DNA of 64,000 nt, taken from contig CM069603.1 of NCBI GenBank assembly GCA_035771175.1, positions 18,638,286 to 18,702,285 on the forward strand, in the 5' to 3' direction. The first letter of the stretch is position 1. Each line of letters opens with the position of its first letter. Both the position numbers and the translations under genes were made by a program. Origin of the DNA: Paratinospora sagittata (Eukaryota > Streptophyta > Magnoliopsida > Ranunculales > Menispermaceae). The notes under the pieces were generated by a model that did no database searches, had not been told where the DNA came from, and saw only the letters and a list, made by a program, of their open reading frames with translations. Shown in pieces: positions 33,420 through 45,198 of the stretch.

Positions 33420-35017
33420 ATGAGACGCTCTCGGAGTGCCGAATTAGTACCATTAAATCCTGAGATAGAGAGAGCTTTGAGACTGATTAGAAGAGATAGA
33501 AGAATTGATATAGAGGCAATAGAGCCCAACAATGAAAACAATCAAATGTTATTGCGGGATTACTTCAAACCCGTAATTCAAGATAACTATTCGGGGATCG
33601 TGAGGACACCAATAGCAGCCAATAATTTTGAGTTGAAGCCAGCTTTGATTACCATGGTTCAACAACATCAATATGGTGGTTCTTTAGTTGAAGACCCTAT
33701 GATCCATCTCCAATCATTCTTGGAAAAGTGTGATACAATGAAGTGGAAAGGTGTTGGAGAAGATGTAATTCGTTTGAGGTTTTTCCCATTTTCTTTTCGA
33801 GACAAAGCAAAGGCAAGGTTGCAAGGGAGGAGCTAGTTCAGAAATTCCTTCAAAAATTCTTCCCACCAGCAAAGAAAGCTCAAATAAGGGCAGAAATAGG
33901 CCAATTTAAGCCGATTGAGTCAGAATCTCTTCATGAAACTTGGGAGAGATTTAAAGAAATGTTGAGAAAATGTCCACAACATGGATTTTAAAATTGGATG
34001 AAATTGCAAATCTTTTACAATGGTATGACAGTTCCCACTAGGACATTGGCGGATGCAGTGACTGGAGGTACTTTGATGGGTAAAACAGTGGAAGATGCCT
34101 TTACCTTGATAGAAGAAATGGCCTCCAACACTTATGAGATTCCTAGTGAGAGATCAATTGTGAAGAAGGTGGTCCAAGCTGGTATATTTGAGGTTGATCA
34201 CATGATTGCTATTTCAGCACAGTTGTCAAGTATATCACATCAGATTGCATCTCTTCAAGGTATGAAGCTATCTGTAGAGCAAGGAGCAACAAGTATGGGT
34301 TATATGTCTGGTGAACCTTCCACAACTATTGAACAGGCCAATTACTTGAAAAATAGAGGATACAATTACAGAAGCAATGCTCAAGTGCCAAATCAGTACA
34401 ATTTAGGAGTGAGGAACCATGAGAACTTTTCTTATTCCAATAATAGGAATGTGTTGAACCCTCCACCAGGGATACCAGCGCCTATGCATCAAGAGAAGAA
34501 GCCATCGTTAGAGGACTTATAGAGTGGATTTCTTGCGGAATCAAAAGCTAGCCAAGCGAAGACTGATTCAAGGATTGACACTTTAGAGTCAACAATGAAG
34601 AACATGGAGATTCATATGGGTCAGTTAGCTTCAGCTATTAGTTCACAGCAGCAGGGCTCCTTCCCAAGTAATACTCAAGTTAACCCCAAAGAATAGTGTA
34701 AAGCTATCACCTTGAGAAGTGGGAAAGAGATAGAAATGGCTGAAGTGAAAAGCAAGAATGAGAAGACCATACCCTCCTCATCATCAAGCAATTCAGAGAT
34801 TGAGGCAAATAAAGAGGAGCGCAAGCAAGAAGAGACAAAGGAGAGGCCATACCAACCGGGTTCCATTACTTTCCCGGATAACCCTCCTATTTTATAACCT
34901 CCTCTTCCTTTCCCTCAACGATTTCAAAAGAAAAGAATTAATGAACAATTTTCAAAGTTTTTGGATATGTTTAAGAAAATTCATATAAATATCCTTTTTG
35001 CAGATGCATTGGAATAG
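33420..35017 (+). pseudogene. gag: Athila gag
   Basis: MRRSRSAELVPLNPEIERAL, PALITMVQQHQYGGSLVEDP, MIHLQSFLEKCDTMK, then after a small deletion and frameshift near 33825 ELVQKFLQKFFPPAK, ESLHETWERFKEMLRKCPQH, LQIFYNGMTVPTRTLADA, NHENFSYSNNRN, KKPSLEDL, MKNMEIHMGQLASAI and LRSGKEI. This is the standard Athila gag order. Stops occur near 33989, 34520, 34694, 34895 and 35015. Confidence 0.88.
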
Positions 35018-35403
35018 ATGCCCAATTATGCCAAATTCATGGAGGACGTCATGTCAAAGAAGTGCAAGCTTGAAGAGTTCGAGACGGTGAAGCTCACAGA
35101 GGAGTGTAGCGCCATCTTACAAAGAAAGCTACCCCAAAAATTGAAAGATCCAGATAGTTTCACTATACCTTGCATTATAGGCCTTTTTTATTTTGAAAAG
35201 GTTTTATGTGATCTTGGGGCAAGTATTAACTTAATGCCATTGTCTATTTTCAGGAAATTGGGCCTTGGAGAAGTAAAGCCAACTACCATCTCTTTGCAAT
35301 TGGCGGATCGCTCTCTAACCTACCCTCGAGGCATTATAGAATACGTTTTGGTGAAGGTTGACAAATTCATCTTCCCGGTTGATTTTGTGGTGCTTGATGT
35401 GAA
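35018..35403 (+). pseudogene. pol: Athila protease, truncated
   Basis: KFMEDVMSKKCKLEEFETV and FTIPCIIGLFYFEKVLCDLG lead to the active-site region DLGASINLMPLSIF, in the form usual for Athila. It ends at VDFVVLDV, where the sequence changes to copia LTR. Confidence 0.85.
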
Positions 35404-35412
35404 CTGATTCAT

Positions 35413-35965
35413 CAGGACGCTTACTTGTAAGTAGCTGCCTCCCTTTAGTCAACCTTTGAAGTTATCAGGACGCTGACTCAACATCAACTTACTGATAGAT
35501 TTCTAAGTTCTTCAAAAAATTTATCTTTGAGGACGCTGATAGTTATAAGTTGGATAAACTATCAGGACGCTACCTGCATAGGAGCGCCCTCATCTTGGGA
35601 ACCATCTTTATAACTTTTAGGACGTTGATTGTCCTTTAATGCACTTGGTTTTATTTTCAAATATTTTGAAATGACAAAACATTTACATTGTTGTAGCGCC
35701 CTGGTGTTTTATGTTTTAAAAAGTAGGATGCTTACTTGGAAAGTAGCGCCCTCATGTACTTAATTGTTTTAAAACAAAGCAGGACTCTAACTGTGCATTA
35801 GCGCCCTCAGGGTTAAGTCACTTATGTCGCAAAGAAAGTTAGGACGCTTACGAGTTAGTAGCGCCCTCACTTCATTGTTCAGCCGGACGCTTATACATAA
35901 TGAGCGCCCTCAAAGAACAAAACGACAAAGTTGATATTATGCGTGAAGACGCTGATTACCAAATC
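35413..35965 (+). repeat. U3 GC-dyad array (LTR G)
   Basis: About nine units of the type AGGACGCTTAC..GTAGCGCCCTC, upstream of the TATA box. Outer arms GGACGC/GCGCCC keep one A-C mismatch; inner pairs vary (CTTAC/GTAG, CTAA/TTAG, CTTAT/ATGAG). Confidence 0.85.
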
Positions 35966-36997
35966 AGGACGCTAATTCATCAACCATCACTATTTTAACA
36001 AGTACACTATATCAGTCTACTTTTCCAAAATCCTTTTTAGATTTTTCAGAGATCTTCTCTGATACATGAATCAAGTTTTTCTACAACTTTCCTTATTCAT
36101 GTAATCTGAAAATAATCATAATGTTAGTAAAAATTGCAGTTGCTATTTTCATATAACATTCTAGCCGTTGTGTGTAAACATTCACATTGTATTTGAATTT
36201 CAAATGTCTAACGACTATTATCTACTAAGTCTATAAATGCCAACACTTTGAATCAAACAATTTACTGATAATTTTTATTGTGCCAAAAACTTTTTGAATG
36301 TTAGTCATTGTTCAATCTTTCAAACAAATGTTCTAAGTTTTCAAAGTATTCTTACTTGATACTTTACTTAGTCAAATTATTTTCATATTGAGCTTCAATT
36401 ATATTTTATCTTTGAAAATCTATTTGAACTGGTTTCTACTCAAATTCTCAGCCTGGATTTGTACTTAACTTCAATCATGCTGATGAAGGAATTTGAGAAA
36501 TAGTTCATGAGAGATACAGTTGTACTTGATTTCATATCTTAAGTATTGCATTGAACTATATCAGTAGTTATGTTAACTACTGAATACTGAACCAGAAGTT
36601 TTCATACTTATACATTTTATCTATTTTGAAAACTATCTGAGTTTATGTTTTACACTGGTCCTGCATTTTCAACTTCAATGTTTCAATGGTATCATAATGT
36701 TTTCGAAGAAGTACTTAATTGATTTACATATCATTCACGCTTTTCGAAATTACACTTGAGCAATACCGAACATTGAAAGGTAAATGATTGTAAGTGTATG
36801 TCTCTTAGCATTACGTATTCAAATTTATACATCTATTCAATGTTATGTATATGAGCTTAATTATAAAGTGTTCTACTCAGTTAGAACCAACATTATTATT
36901 TTGAGTTGTAATGTTGGTGTGTTTCTGGATTGAAACAACCAAGTCAAGTGAATGCATTTCACTTAATGATTTCATGGTTGAAATCATGTTAAGGTTA

Positions 36998-37345
36998 ATC
37001 CTCACCTACAAGTAGGAAGTAGGTTCATCCTTATCTCATAAAAGGATAGGTTCATCCTTAACCTATAAAAGGATAGGTTATCTCTGAACCTGTAAAAGAG
37101 AAACAGTTCTTCCCTATCCAGTAAAAGGAAAGGCTCGTCTTCAACCTGTAAAATGATAGGTTATTTCTGAACCTGTAAAAGAAAAACGGTTATTCCTTAT
37201 CCCGTAAAAGGAACATGGATTTTTCCTCATCCCGAAAAAAGAAAATGCGATTCGTCCTTAGCTTGCAAAAGGATAGGTTTTCCTTGAACCTGTAAAAGGG
37301 CATGTATAACGGTTTGGTTCTCACCTGTAAGAGAATCAGTTAGTG
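36998..37345 (+). repeat. leader hairpin array, type II (LTR G)
   Basis: Twelve short units about 24-33 bp apart, such as ATCCTTAACCTATAAAAGGAT, TCTCTGAACCTGTAAAAGAGA and TTCCTTATCCCGTAAAAGGAA. Each is an inverted repeat whose arms differ from unit to unit but stay complementary. The loop keeps ACCYGTAA. Confidence 0.85.
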
Positions 37346-37551
37346 GATTGAGAAAATCCTAATCAAGAGATTAAGTAGTTGACGTAGGCTTGCACAAACC
37401 ACTCTAAATTCTAGTGTTTTAAATTATGCATTTTACTTTACGGTTAATATGTGCATTTAGTTCCAATGTACCAATGTATATCACTAAGTCATTGGAAAAG
37501 TTTTAATTTGACCATCACACCCAATTCACCCCCCTCTTGTGTGCACCAACA

Positions 37552-38343
37552 TAAGTATGCAAGGACATTATTAAGAAGTTCAAGTTTGAAAACTTGAAAA
37601 CCATTGATACTCCATGCAACTCAGCTATTAAGATGGATATGGATGAGAATGGTAAACCTGTTAACATAAAGTTATATAAAGGCATGATAGGTAGCTTGTT
37701 GTATTTGACAGCAAGTAGATTGGATATTATGTTTAGTTTGTGCTTATGTGCTCGTTTTCAATCAAGTCCTAGGGAATCTCACCTTAAATGTGTTAAGAGA
37801 ATCTTTAGATATATAAGTGAGACAACTGATTTGGGGATTTGGTATCCAAAAGGTACTTCTTTTGAGCTAAGGAGTTTTGTTTACTCAGACTATGCTAGTG
37901 GTCTCATTGATAGGAAGAATACTTCTACTTTTTGCCACTTTTTGGATAATTCTTTGATTTCTTGGTTTAGCAAGAAACTAAACTCGGTGACATTATCCAT
38001 AGCTGTAGTTGAATATGTTGCAGCTGGTAGTTGTTGTGCACAAATCTTACATATGAAGCAAGAACTTAAGGATTACCAAATCTATTGTGCTGAAGTAATT
38101 TGTGATAACACAAGTGCCATCAACATTTCTAAGAATCTTATTTTGCAATTTAAGACCAACCATATAGAGATTAGACATCAACTCCTTAGAGATCGTGTGC
38201 AAAAATGAGATTTCAAGCTTACAGATATTGGAACAAAAAATAGATTGGCCAATATTTTTGCCAAAGTTTTGGCAAAAGATCAATTTGTTCACCTTAGGAG
38301 AGAATTAGGTATGTTTAGTGAGTCAGATGTGTCAAATCTTTAA
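37552..38343 (+). pseudogene. pol: copia RT end and RNase H fragment
   Basis: The frame continues from the LTR G border: KYAKDIIKKFKFENLKTIDT, GMIGSLLYLTASRLDIMFS, ESHLKCVKRIFRYI, YSDYASGLIDRKNTSTFCHF, EYVAAGSCCAQILHMKQ, CDNTSAINISKN. It then passes a TGA near 38206 to QFVHLRRELGMF and stops at about 38343. This is SIRE-type copia. Everything upstream of this point is missing. LTR G presumably inserted into this element before the left flank was deleted. Confidence 0.88.
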
Positions 38344-38635
38344 TGATTGATTGTTATTTAATGTTGATTTGATGTAATTTGATGTTTGGAGTTGGTTTAG
38401 ATTGAAGAAAATCGATTTGGATTTTTTGTTATTCAACCAACAGGCTGGCTGGGATAGCAGCGCGCTGCTGCTAATGGCAGAAACCTATAAAGTTCTAGGT
38501 TTGGTTGAGAAGCATGCTCCACAAAGGAGCAGCGCACTCTTCTAGTTGAGTCTAAGTTAACCAATTTTCGAGTTATCGAGTAGCACGCTCATCTCTAGAG
38601 CAGCGTGCCGAAGGCACCTGTCTGAGAAACCCAAT
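38344..38635 (+). other. copia 3' region with GC palindromes
   Basis: No gene. It contains the 14-bp perfect palindrome AGCAGCGCGCTGCT (38456-38469) and further AGCAGCGC and CAGCGTGCC motifs at about 38530 and 38600. No polypurine tract is seen before LTR F. Confidence 0.6.
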
Positions 38636-39144
38636 TGTTGACCTAAGTAGTTTTCACTTAGAATTTTTCTTAGTGTTTCGATGCTAACAAAGAATATAAC
38701 CATTGTGCTAATGGTTGAATTAAGCATGTTTTAGCACCAAAGATAAGTCAAAAGGGCAATACAAGATTCAAGTGATCTCAACTCAACTCAAGTGGTTAAA
38801 CCAAGTAAAAGTCAAAATCTTGGACGAGTTGACTCGGTAATAAAGGATGAGAGCTTACAAGTATAATTAGAATTAGGTTGTAATCTTTCTTGTCTCTATA
38901 TTGCTCATTTATTTCCAAATTATTGCATGCATGCATTATATTTTAAGATGATTAGTTTTTACAAAGTCAAATCGATCTTCTATTTAGTCAAAATCTTGAC
39001 TTTAATAAAAAATGAGTTTAACACTTGTATGAATTTCAACTTGATCAAATTCAGTGTTTTTAAACTTGTTTAATCAAGAAAACATGTTGTGGAGTTCAAA
39101 AAAGTATGAAAAATACATGTTTTATGTTTTCTATGTAAGCAGAA

Positions 39145-39475
39145 ACGTGTTTCTTCCTTAAGAAACATGTTTCCTGCAGTCTAGAGAGAATTTTCTCAAC
39201 TGGACAAACAGAAATGCGTTTCCTGTTCATAAATGTGTTTCTTGTATTTCCAGAATGAGGTTTTTATCTCTGACTTGCAGAAACACGTTTTGCTCAGATT
39301 TTCCAAAAAAGTGTCCTCTCGACTTTTGCACAGAAACGCGTTTCTGTTGAGAGAAATGTGTTTCCTATTTTTTGGGCAATTATGAAATTTCACACAGAAA
39401 CGCGTTTCTCTTAAAGGAAGCGCGTTTTTGTGACAAAAGCATCGAGTTTTTTTTTAGTGTATTTTGAACAGAAAC
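39145..39475 (+). repeat. U3 palindrome array AGAAACGCGTTTCT (LTR F)
   Basis: About ten copies, two of them perfect 14-bp palindromes (39332-39345, 39396-39409), often paired at about 34-bp spacing. It lies 50-380 bp upstream of the TATA box. Confidence 0.85.
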
Positions 39476-40335
39476 GGGGTTATATGTACAAAACCATGGC
39501 CCCTACTTTTTCGATTTTTAAAGTTATATAAATACACCCCTTAGCTCAATGAGAACAACTTTTGCAAAATTTTTGAAACTTGTGCTTTGTATTGTTCTCC
39601 TCATTTTTCAAGTTTCTTCGAAAATGATTTTGAAAGAAAAAAGGTTTTACAAAGTGTTTTTCTTAGTTTGTGAAATCTCCTGAGCTTTTAATCTTTCTTT
39701 CTTGAGAGAATCGTACTTAGAGATTTCTTGGTTTTTGAGAAATATATCCTTGATTTGAAGCATTTTGCTTCTTTCTTTGTTTTTGGGTTTTCTCTTCAAG
39801 CTTCAACTTGAAACCTTCTTTTGAGAAAAACCTCTTAGATTCTTAAGGAAATGAGTGCTTGATTTCTAAATCTAGAATTCCTTAAGTTTAAGTGTTTCTG
39901 TGAGAAAAATGAGAGAATGAACTTTAAACTTTATCTTCCACATCTTCTCATTTCCAAGAACTCATAGAGAGAGCATTTGAATGAAAAATCATGTTGGTGA
40001 TTTTGAAGCTTCACCTTTTGCATCAATCATGCACATTTTTCAACATCATTCAAATAAGAAATATGGATACATGAAAGGTACATGGTCGTAGTTTTTCTCA
40101 ATCCATGAGCTTCATTATCTTTTATATCTTGTATCTATTGGCTTGTAATATTTGAGCTTCATTGTAATTGTTCCAAGGATTTGGAAGAAACATTTCTGGT
40201 TTTGTTTCTTTAATTTGTTTATAGTTGAAACAAGTCAAGTTAAGTAATTTTCAATCACTTGTGATTCCAAGGTTGGAATCCTACAGATAGTTTCACCCTT
40301 TCTCTCGAGAAGGGTTAAGTGGTTCAAAAGGATAT

Positions 40336-40427
40336 TCGATTTTTCCTTATCCCGCAAAAGGAAGTAGACGGTTCATCCTTAGCCCGTAAAAGGATAGGAT
40401 TGTCTTGAATCTATAAAAAGGCATTTG
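40336..40427 (+). repeat. leader hairpin array, type II (LTR F), truncated
   Basis: TTCCTTATCCCGCAAAAGGAA and ATCCTTAGCCCGTAAAAGGAT units as in LTR G. The array is cut at 40427. Confidence 0.75.
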
Positions 40428-40623
40428 TGTTGGCCTAGTATTATAGTCCAAGAGGGGGGGTGAATTGGACTTGGTAGATTTTCGCGTTACCTTTTGGATA
40501 TTTTAATTAAACAAGTAATGGGCGCGGTAAGTAAAAATCCAAATAACAACTACAAGAAAATAAATGGACACAAAGAATTTAGAGTAGTTTGGTTACCCTA
40601 GAACACACGTCTACTACCCAATC
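40428..40623 (-). repeat. LTR E, segment 1 (terminal)
   Basis: Plus-strand view TGTTGGCCTAG..AAGAGGGGGGGTGAATTGG, the usual LTR 3' end of this lineage. Interrupted by Gy1 after caatc (40619-40623). Confidence 0.8.
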
Positions 40624-41596
40624 TATCACGACCCCCTCCGTATGGTGACGTCATGACCGACACAAAATACCATATATGCCATACCTAAATGTATATGATA
40701 CCCTGTCAACCTCGTCCTTCAAGACAATACAATAAAAATCACTAAAACTTTCGGCAAAACCTCCCCATAAATTTGAGGTTCTACATACCTGAAAATTTCA
40801 TCCAATCACACAAAAACATATTATCAACATCATATATGAATCAACATCAATCATATCAAACCCATTTCATGTATACAAAACACTATCCATTTTCATATCA
40901 AAACACTATTCCATGCAACAAATTACTCACCAAGCAACAAGGAATTGATCCCTTAAAGTTTTAGCCAGCAATTCCCACAATTCCAGCTCCAAACCCTCAT
41001 TTTCCAGCTCCAAATCTAGCCATGGAAATAACATGCATGTCACATATGATAAACAAAGTCAAGAAAGGAATCCAAGTCTAAAATTTATAGAACCAAGATT
41101 CTCACTTTTGACTTGGATCTTCAAGCTCATTCCTCTCATTTCTTCTCTTCCTTTTCGTTGCTCTGCAACTCAGCAAGCACAAAATGAGCTGAAATGGTCG
41201 TGACATCTGTTTTTGACATGCACAACTGCCACACCGACTTTTAAAAAAACGTGCAGGTCCAACTAGGATTGCGCCTCTCGTTGCCCAGAAGCTTGATTTT
41301 TCAGGAAAATCCTGTGAGGAACACGCTTCTCCCTTTCCAGGAGCGCGCTTCTCTGAACTTTTCAAAAACTGTGCTCTCAGGTTTGCCACAGGAACGCAGT
41401 TCTTGCACCCAAATCTGAAATTTTACTAAGTATTGGGCATGTTATGATACAAGTAGCCTCTTAGGGTATCAATAGCCCTACAATACTTGTATTTTGTCTA
41501 TTTTAAGGTCATGTACATACGTATACTCGTACAAATACGTCTGACAATACGCATTAGTCAACCTAAAAGTTTTACTCGTACATACGGGGCGTTACA
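40624..41596 (-). repeat. 3' LTR of Gy1 (973 bp, internally deleted)
   Basis: It matches the 5' LTR at both ends but lacks about 1.3 kb (between positions equivalent to 51290 and 52610). It keeps the GC palindrome cluster (about 41270-41400). Confidence 0.85.
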
Positions 41597-41609
41597 ACCT
41601 CCCCAACTT
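41597..41609 (-). other. polypurine tract of Gy1
   Basis: The minus strand reads AAGTTGGGGAGGT next to the 3' LTR. Confidence 0.75.
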
Positions 41610-41659
41610 AAAGGATTTCGTTCTCAAAATTTAAGTCAAGGAACATACCTCAAGTGGTG

Positions 41660-43049
41660 AACAAATCAGGAAACTACTCTTGCATCGGATCTTCTCACTC
41701 CCAAGTCTACTCTTCATTATCATGAAACTTTCATTTGATCCTAACCAATGGAATCTGCTTGTTCATGAGTTTCTGAACTCGCTTGGCTACGATCTGAATT
41801 GGCTCTTCGGGATATGTAGTGTCCTCCCCAACTTGTAACTGAGTTACATCCAAAATATGAGACGGTTTTGGATACTGTGTCGGGTATGTATGGTATTTTC
41901 TCAACATAGAAACATGAAATACATTATGGACACCAGCCAACTGTGATGGTAGAGCAAGTCGGTGAGCTAATGGACTTATCCTCTCAAGGATTTTGAATGG
42001 TCCCACTAATCGCGGTGCGAGCTTTCCTTTAACGCCAAATCTTATTTGACCTTTTATTAGAGAAACCTTCAACAGAACCTGGTCTCCCACTAAAAACTCT
42101 AGAATTCTATGCCTCTTGTCAAAATAACTTTTTTGACGATTCTAGGTTGTCTTTAATTTTTGGCTATTCTGCTTGATCTTTTCTGTGTGATCCATAATAA
42201 CCGTTGGCCCCAATAACTGACTCTCCAACCTCAAATCAACAAGCCAAAAATCTATAAGGTCTGCCATAAAAAGCCTCAAAGGGTGCCATACCAATACTAG
42301 CCTGATAGCTATTATTGTATGTAAATTCACACAGATGGAGATACGTTCCCCATTTCCCACCAAACTATAATAGACAATATCTGAGCATATCCCCCAGTTT
42401 CTCTATCACCCTCTCAGTCTAGCCATCTGTCTGAGAATGGAATGTTGTTCTGAGACGGAGATGAGTCCCAAATCGAGTCTGCATCGAATGCCAAAAGCTC
42501 GATGTAAATCTCGAATCTCTATCTGATACAATAAATACGAGAAATTCATGCAATCTCACTATCTCTCGAATATACAATCAGCTCAGTCTATCAACAGAGT
42601 CTCTGATGTTAATCGAAAGAAAATGTGCAAATTTAGTTAGCCTGTCAAAAATAACTCAGATGGTGTTGTATCTACCCTGAGATCTAGGTAATCCTATGAT
42701 AAAAATCCATAATAATATGCTCGCATATCAATTTTGGAATAGATAATGGTTGCATTTGTCCTCTTGGTCTCTAATGTTCAGCCTTTACCAACTGACACGC
42801 CCCACATTTCTAAACATACTCAGCTATATCCTTCTTCATCCCATGGCACCAAACTGTTCTTTTCATGTCATGATACATTTTGGTTGATCCTGGGTGAATA
42901 GTATATTGAGATTTATGTGCTATTTGGAGTAATTTAACTCTCAAATCATGGTCAACAGGAACCCATAATCTTCCCTGAAATGGTATTACACCATCTGAAT
43001 CTCGTTGCCAATCAACCCGTTCAGCTCTATCAGCCCATGAATTATACAT
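41660..43049 (-). pseudogene. pol: Gy1 integrase and chromodomain
   Basis: From the right: zinc domain (LLQIAHKSQYTIHPGSTKMY, DMKRTVWCHGMKKDIAEYV), a decayed core with many stops (42100-42800), then GDQVLLKVSLIKGQIRFGVK, VHNVFHVSMLRKYH and the chromodomain end (RVQKLMNKQIPLVRIK, then FHDNEE). No intact catalytic core can be read. Confidence 0.82.
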
Positions 43050-43696
43050 ATCATAATCAAGATCATGTTGTTGCAGATCCTTAATCTTCTGATCTTCTGA
43101 ATATGAGTATCAGTTAACATTATATGCATCTGAGCACAAATATCGACATGCGGGGCAATAAAGAGTACACTCATCACTTTAGCTCTCTCTAATAATCGCC
43201 ACTCATGGGCCATCTGACAGGCTACCACTCCAGTTTCCGTACGTCTCCTACATAGTGCATCAACAACTACATTGGCCTTCCCAAGATGATACTCCATCAG
43301 GAATTTCAACCATCTTCTTTGCCTCATATTCAACTCTTTCTGGTCAAACAGATATTTCAAACTCTTATGATCAGAAAACAATGTGAACCTCTCACCGTAG
43401 AGATAATGCCTCCATAGTTTGAATGCAAAGACAACTACAACCAGTTCCAAATCCTGCACAAGGTAATTCTTCTCATGCACCTTCAACTGTCTAGATGCAT
43501 AAGCTACAACTCTACCCTCTTGCATCAATACACAACCCAATCCAGAATGTAATGCATCTGTATAGATCACCAACTCTTTCCCGGCTCTGGAAGTACTAAC
43601 ACTAGTGCAGTAGTCAACTTTCTTTTAAGCTCTGTGAATGCCTCTTCACAAGCTACAGTCCACTCAAATGGTACATTTTTCTAAGTTAACCTAGTA
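42986..43696 (-). pseudogene. pol: Gy1 RNase H and RT end
   Basis: [20 protein letters not shown], then [54 protein letters not shown] and [14 protein letters not shown] 195-residue stretch is open. Its RT side is broken by solo LTR C. Confidence 0.88.
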
Positions 43697-43964
43697 TGTA
43701 GTGTTATCTCAATGAACCCCATGACATGAATGTTTTGATGATTCCAAATATCTCCAATCTGTGTATCTAATGATCTTGTCAAGTGTTTCAAGTTTATCAA
43801 AAATCAAGATCAAGGAACTGAGCTCACAAGCCTATTGATCACCACATCTTAAAGATATTTCTATGTTTTTTTAATGTATTTGATTTGATCAGAAAATATT
43901 AATGATTTTAATCATGTTTTATCGAACTTTAATCGAGAAATCAAAAACCGTTTATATAGAGTCT

Positions 43965-44525
43965 TTTAGGACGCTAATGATTTAACTGCGCCCTCCTGGA
44001 CTTGATGAGTCAGGACGCTAATAAAATATTAGGACTGCTCAAGATTGAATTGAACTGATTCATAAGGATGCTTACTTGTAAGTAGCGGCCTTCCTTTAGT
44101 CAACCTTTGAAAGTGTCAGAACATTGACTTAGTTTCAGCTCACTGGAAGTTCTCTTAGTTTTTAATTGATTTCTATCTTTAAGGAAGTTGATAGTTATAA
44201 GTTGAAGAAACTATCAGGACGCTACTTGTATGGGAGTGCCCTCATCCTTAGAATCAACTTAATAACTTTCAGGACGCTTACTGTCCTTCGGCGCACTTCA
44301 TATTCTTTTAAAATAGTTTTCAAATTTTAGGACGCTTACTTCTGAGTAACATCCTCATACGTTTAAGTTATTTTAAAACTAAGAAGGACGCTAACTATCG
44401 AGTAGCACCATCATGATTTAAGTCGTTTAATTGTAAAAGAAAGTCAGGACGCTTACGATTCAGTAGCACCCTCACTTCATTGTTCAACAGGACGCTGATT
44501 ATCTATTAGAGCCCTCAAAAGAACA
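43965..44525 (+). repeat. U3 GC-dyad array (solo LTR C)
   Basis: About eight AGGACGCT..AGYRCCCTC units, 280-850 bp upstream of the TATA box. Several have decayed second arms (AGCACCATC). Confidence 0.8.
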
Positions 44526-45198
44526 AAACGACAAAAATAATACTTTTGTTGTTCTGACACGTACATCCTTTTAGCCACGTTTTCCGAACAACTTTTGTAC
44601 AAAAATCAACTTTTTGTATTTGTAAAAGGTATTCTCAGATTCACGAATCACGTCTCTTAAACTTTCCTTATTCGTGAATCTGGAGAAAATCAGAATGTTC
44701 ATGAAATGTGAAGTTGCCATTTTCGTGATACATTCTAGCTATTGTGAGTAAACGTTCATATTTTAAATTCAAATTCAAATGAACAAAAGTTTCATCTCCA
44801 CAAGCCTGTATATACCAGCACTTAACAATCTGTTAAGACCACTGAAAATTCTCTAAGCCAAAACACTTTTCAAAGTTAGTCGAATTTTCATCTGGTTGAA
44901 AAAACTTAAGTTATTTTTTTTTTCAAAGAGTTTTCTTTGAAAGTTTACGTATACAAATGATTTTCATACGGAGCTAAATTTATATTTTTATCTAAAAATC
45001 CATTTGAGAATTTGAATTGTTTTCACTTAAATTTTTCAGCACTTTTTTAACTTATTCATTCGTGCTGAAAGAGAAATTTGAGAGATAGTTCATAGGATAC
45101 AGTTGCACTCAATTTCATATCTTGTATACTGTATCGAGGTTGTAACAGTAGTTATATAATCTACTGAGTTGATATTCTTATATTCAATAAGGTTAGGT

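Larger units (their letters stand above)
20650..35403 (+). mobile_element. Athila-type Ty3/gypsy element, 3'-truncated
   Basis: 5' LTR (split by Gy2), tRNA-Asp-like PBS, gag and protease in order. It inserted into the NatA LTR; the five bases before it (gtcgt) would be the TSD. It breaks off at about 35403 in the protease, at a junction with copia LTR G. RT, integrase and the 3' LTR are not in the window. Confidence 0.8.
35404..37551 (+). repeat. LTR G: SIRE-type copia LTR, 5'-truncated
   Basis: It starts inside the U3 dyad array (AACTGATTCATCAGGACG; compare 44059 in LTR C) and ends ..GTGCACCAACA. TATA is near 36232-36238 (CTATAAATGCC). It contains both arrays. The first several hundred bases of U3 are lost at the Athila junction. 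Confidence 0.8.
38636..40427 (+). repeat. LTR F: SIRE-type copia LTR, 3' end cut by LTR E
   Basis: It starts TGTTGACCTAAG, with the TTTCGATGCTAACAAA box near the start that other copia LTRs share as TTTTGATGATNNCAAA. TATA at 39525-39534 (TATATAAATA). It has a palindrome array upstream and type II leader hairpins at 40336-40420. It ends where TGTTGGCC of LTR E begins. Confidence 0.7.

Noticed and set aside
38344..38635. Possible envelope-like gene after copia RNase H
   Set aside because: No open frame or membrane segment; only GC palindromes and AT-rich sequence.
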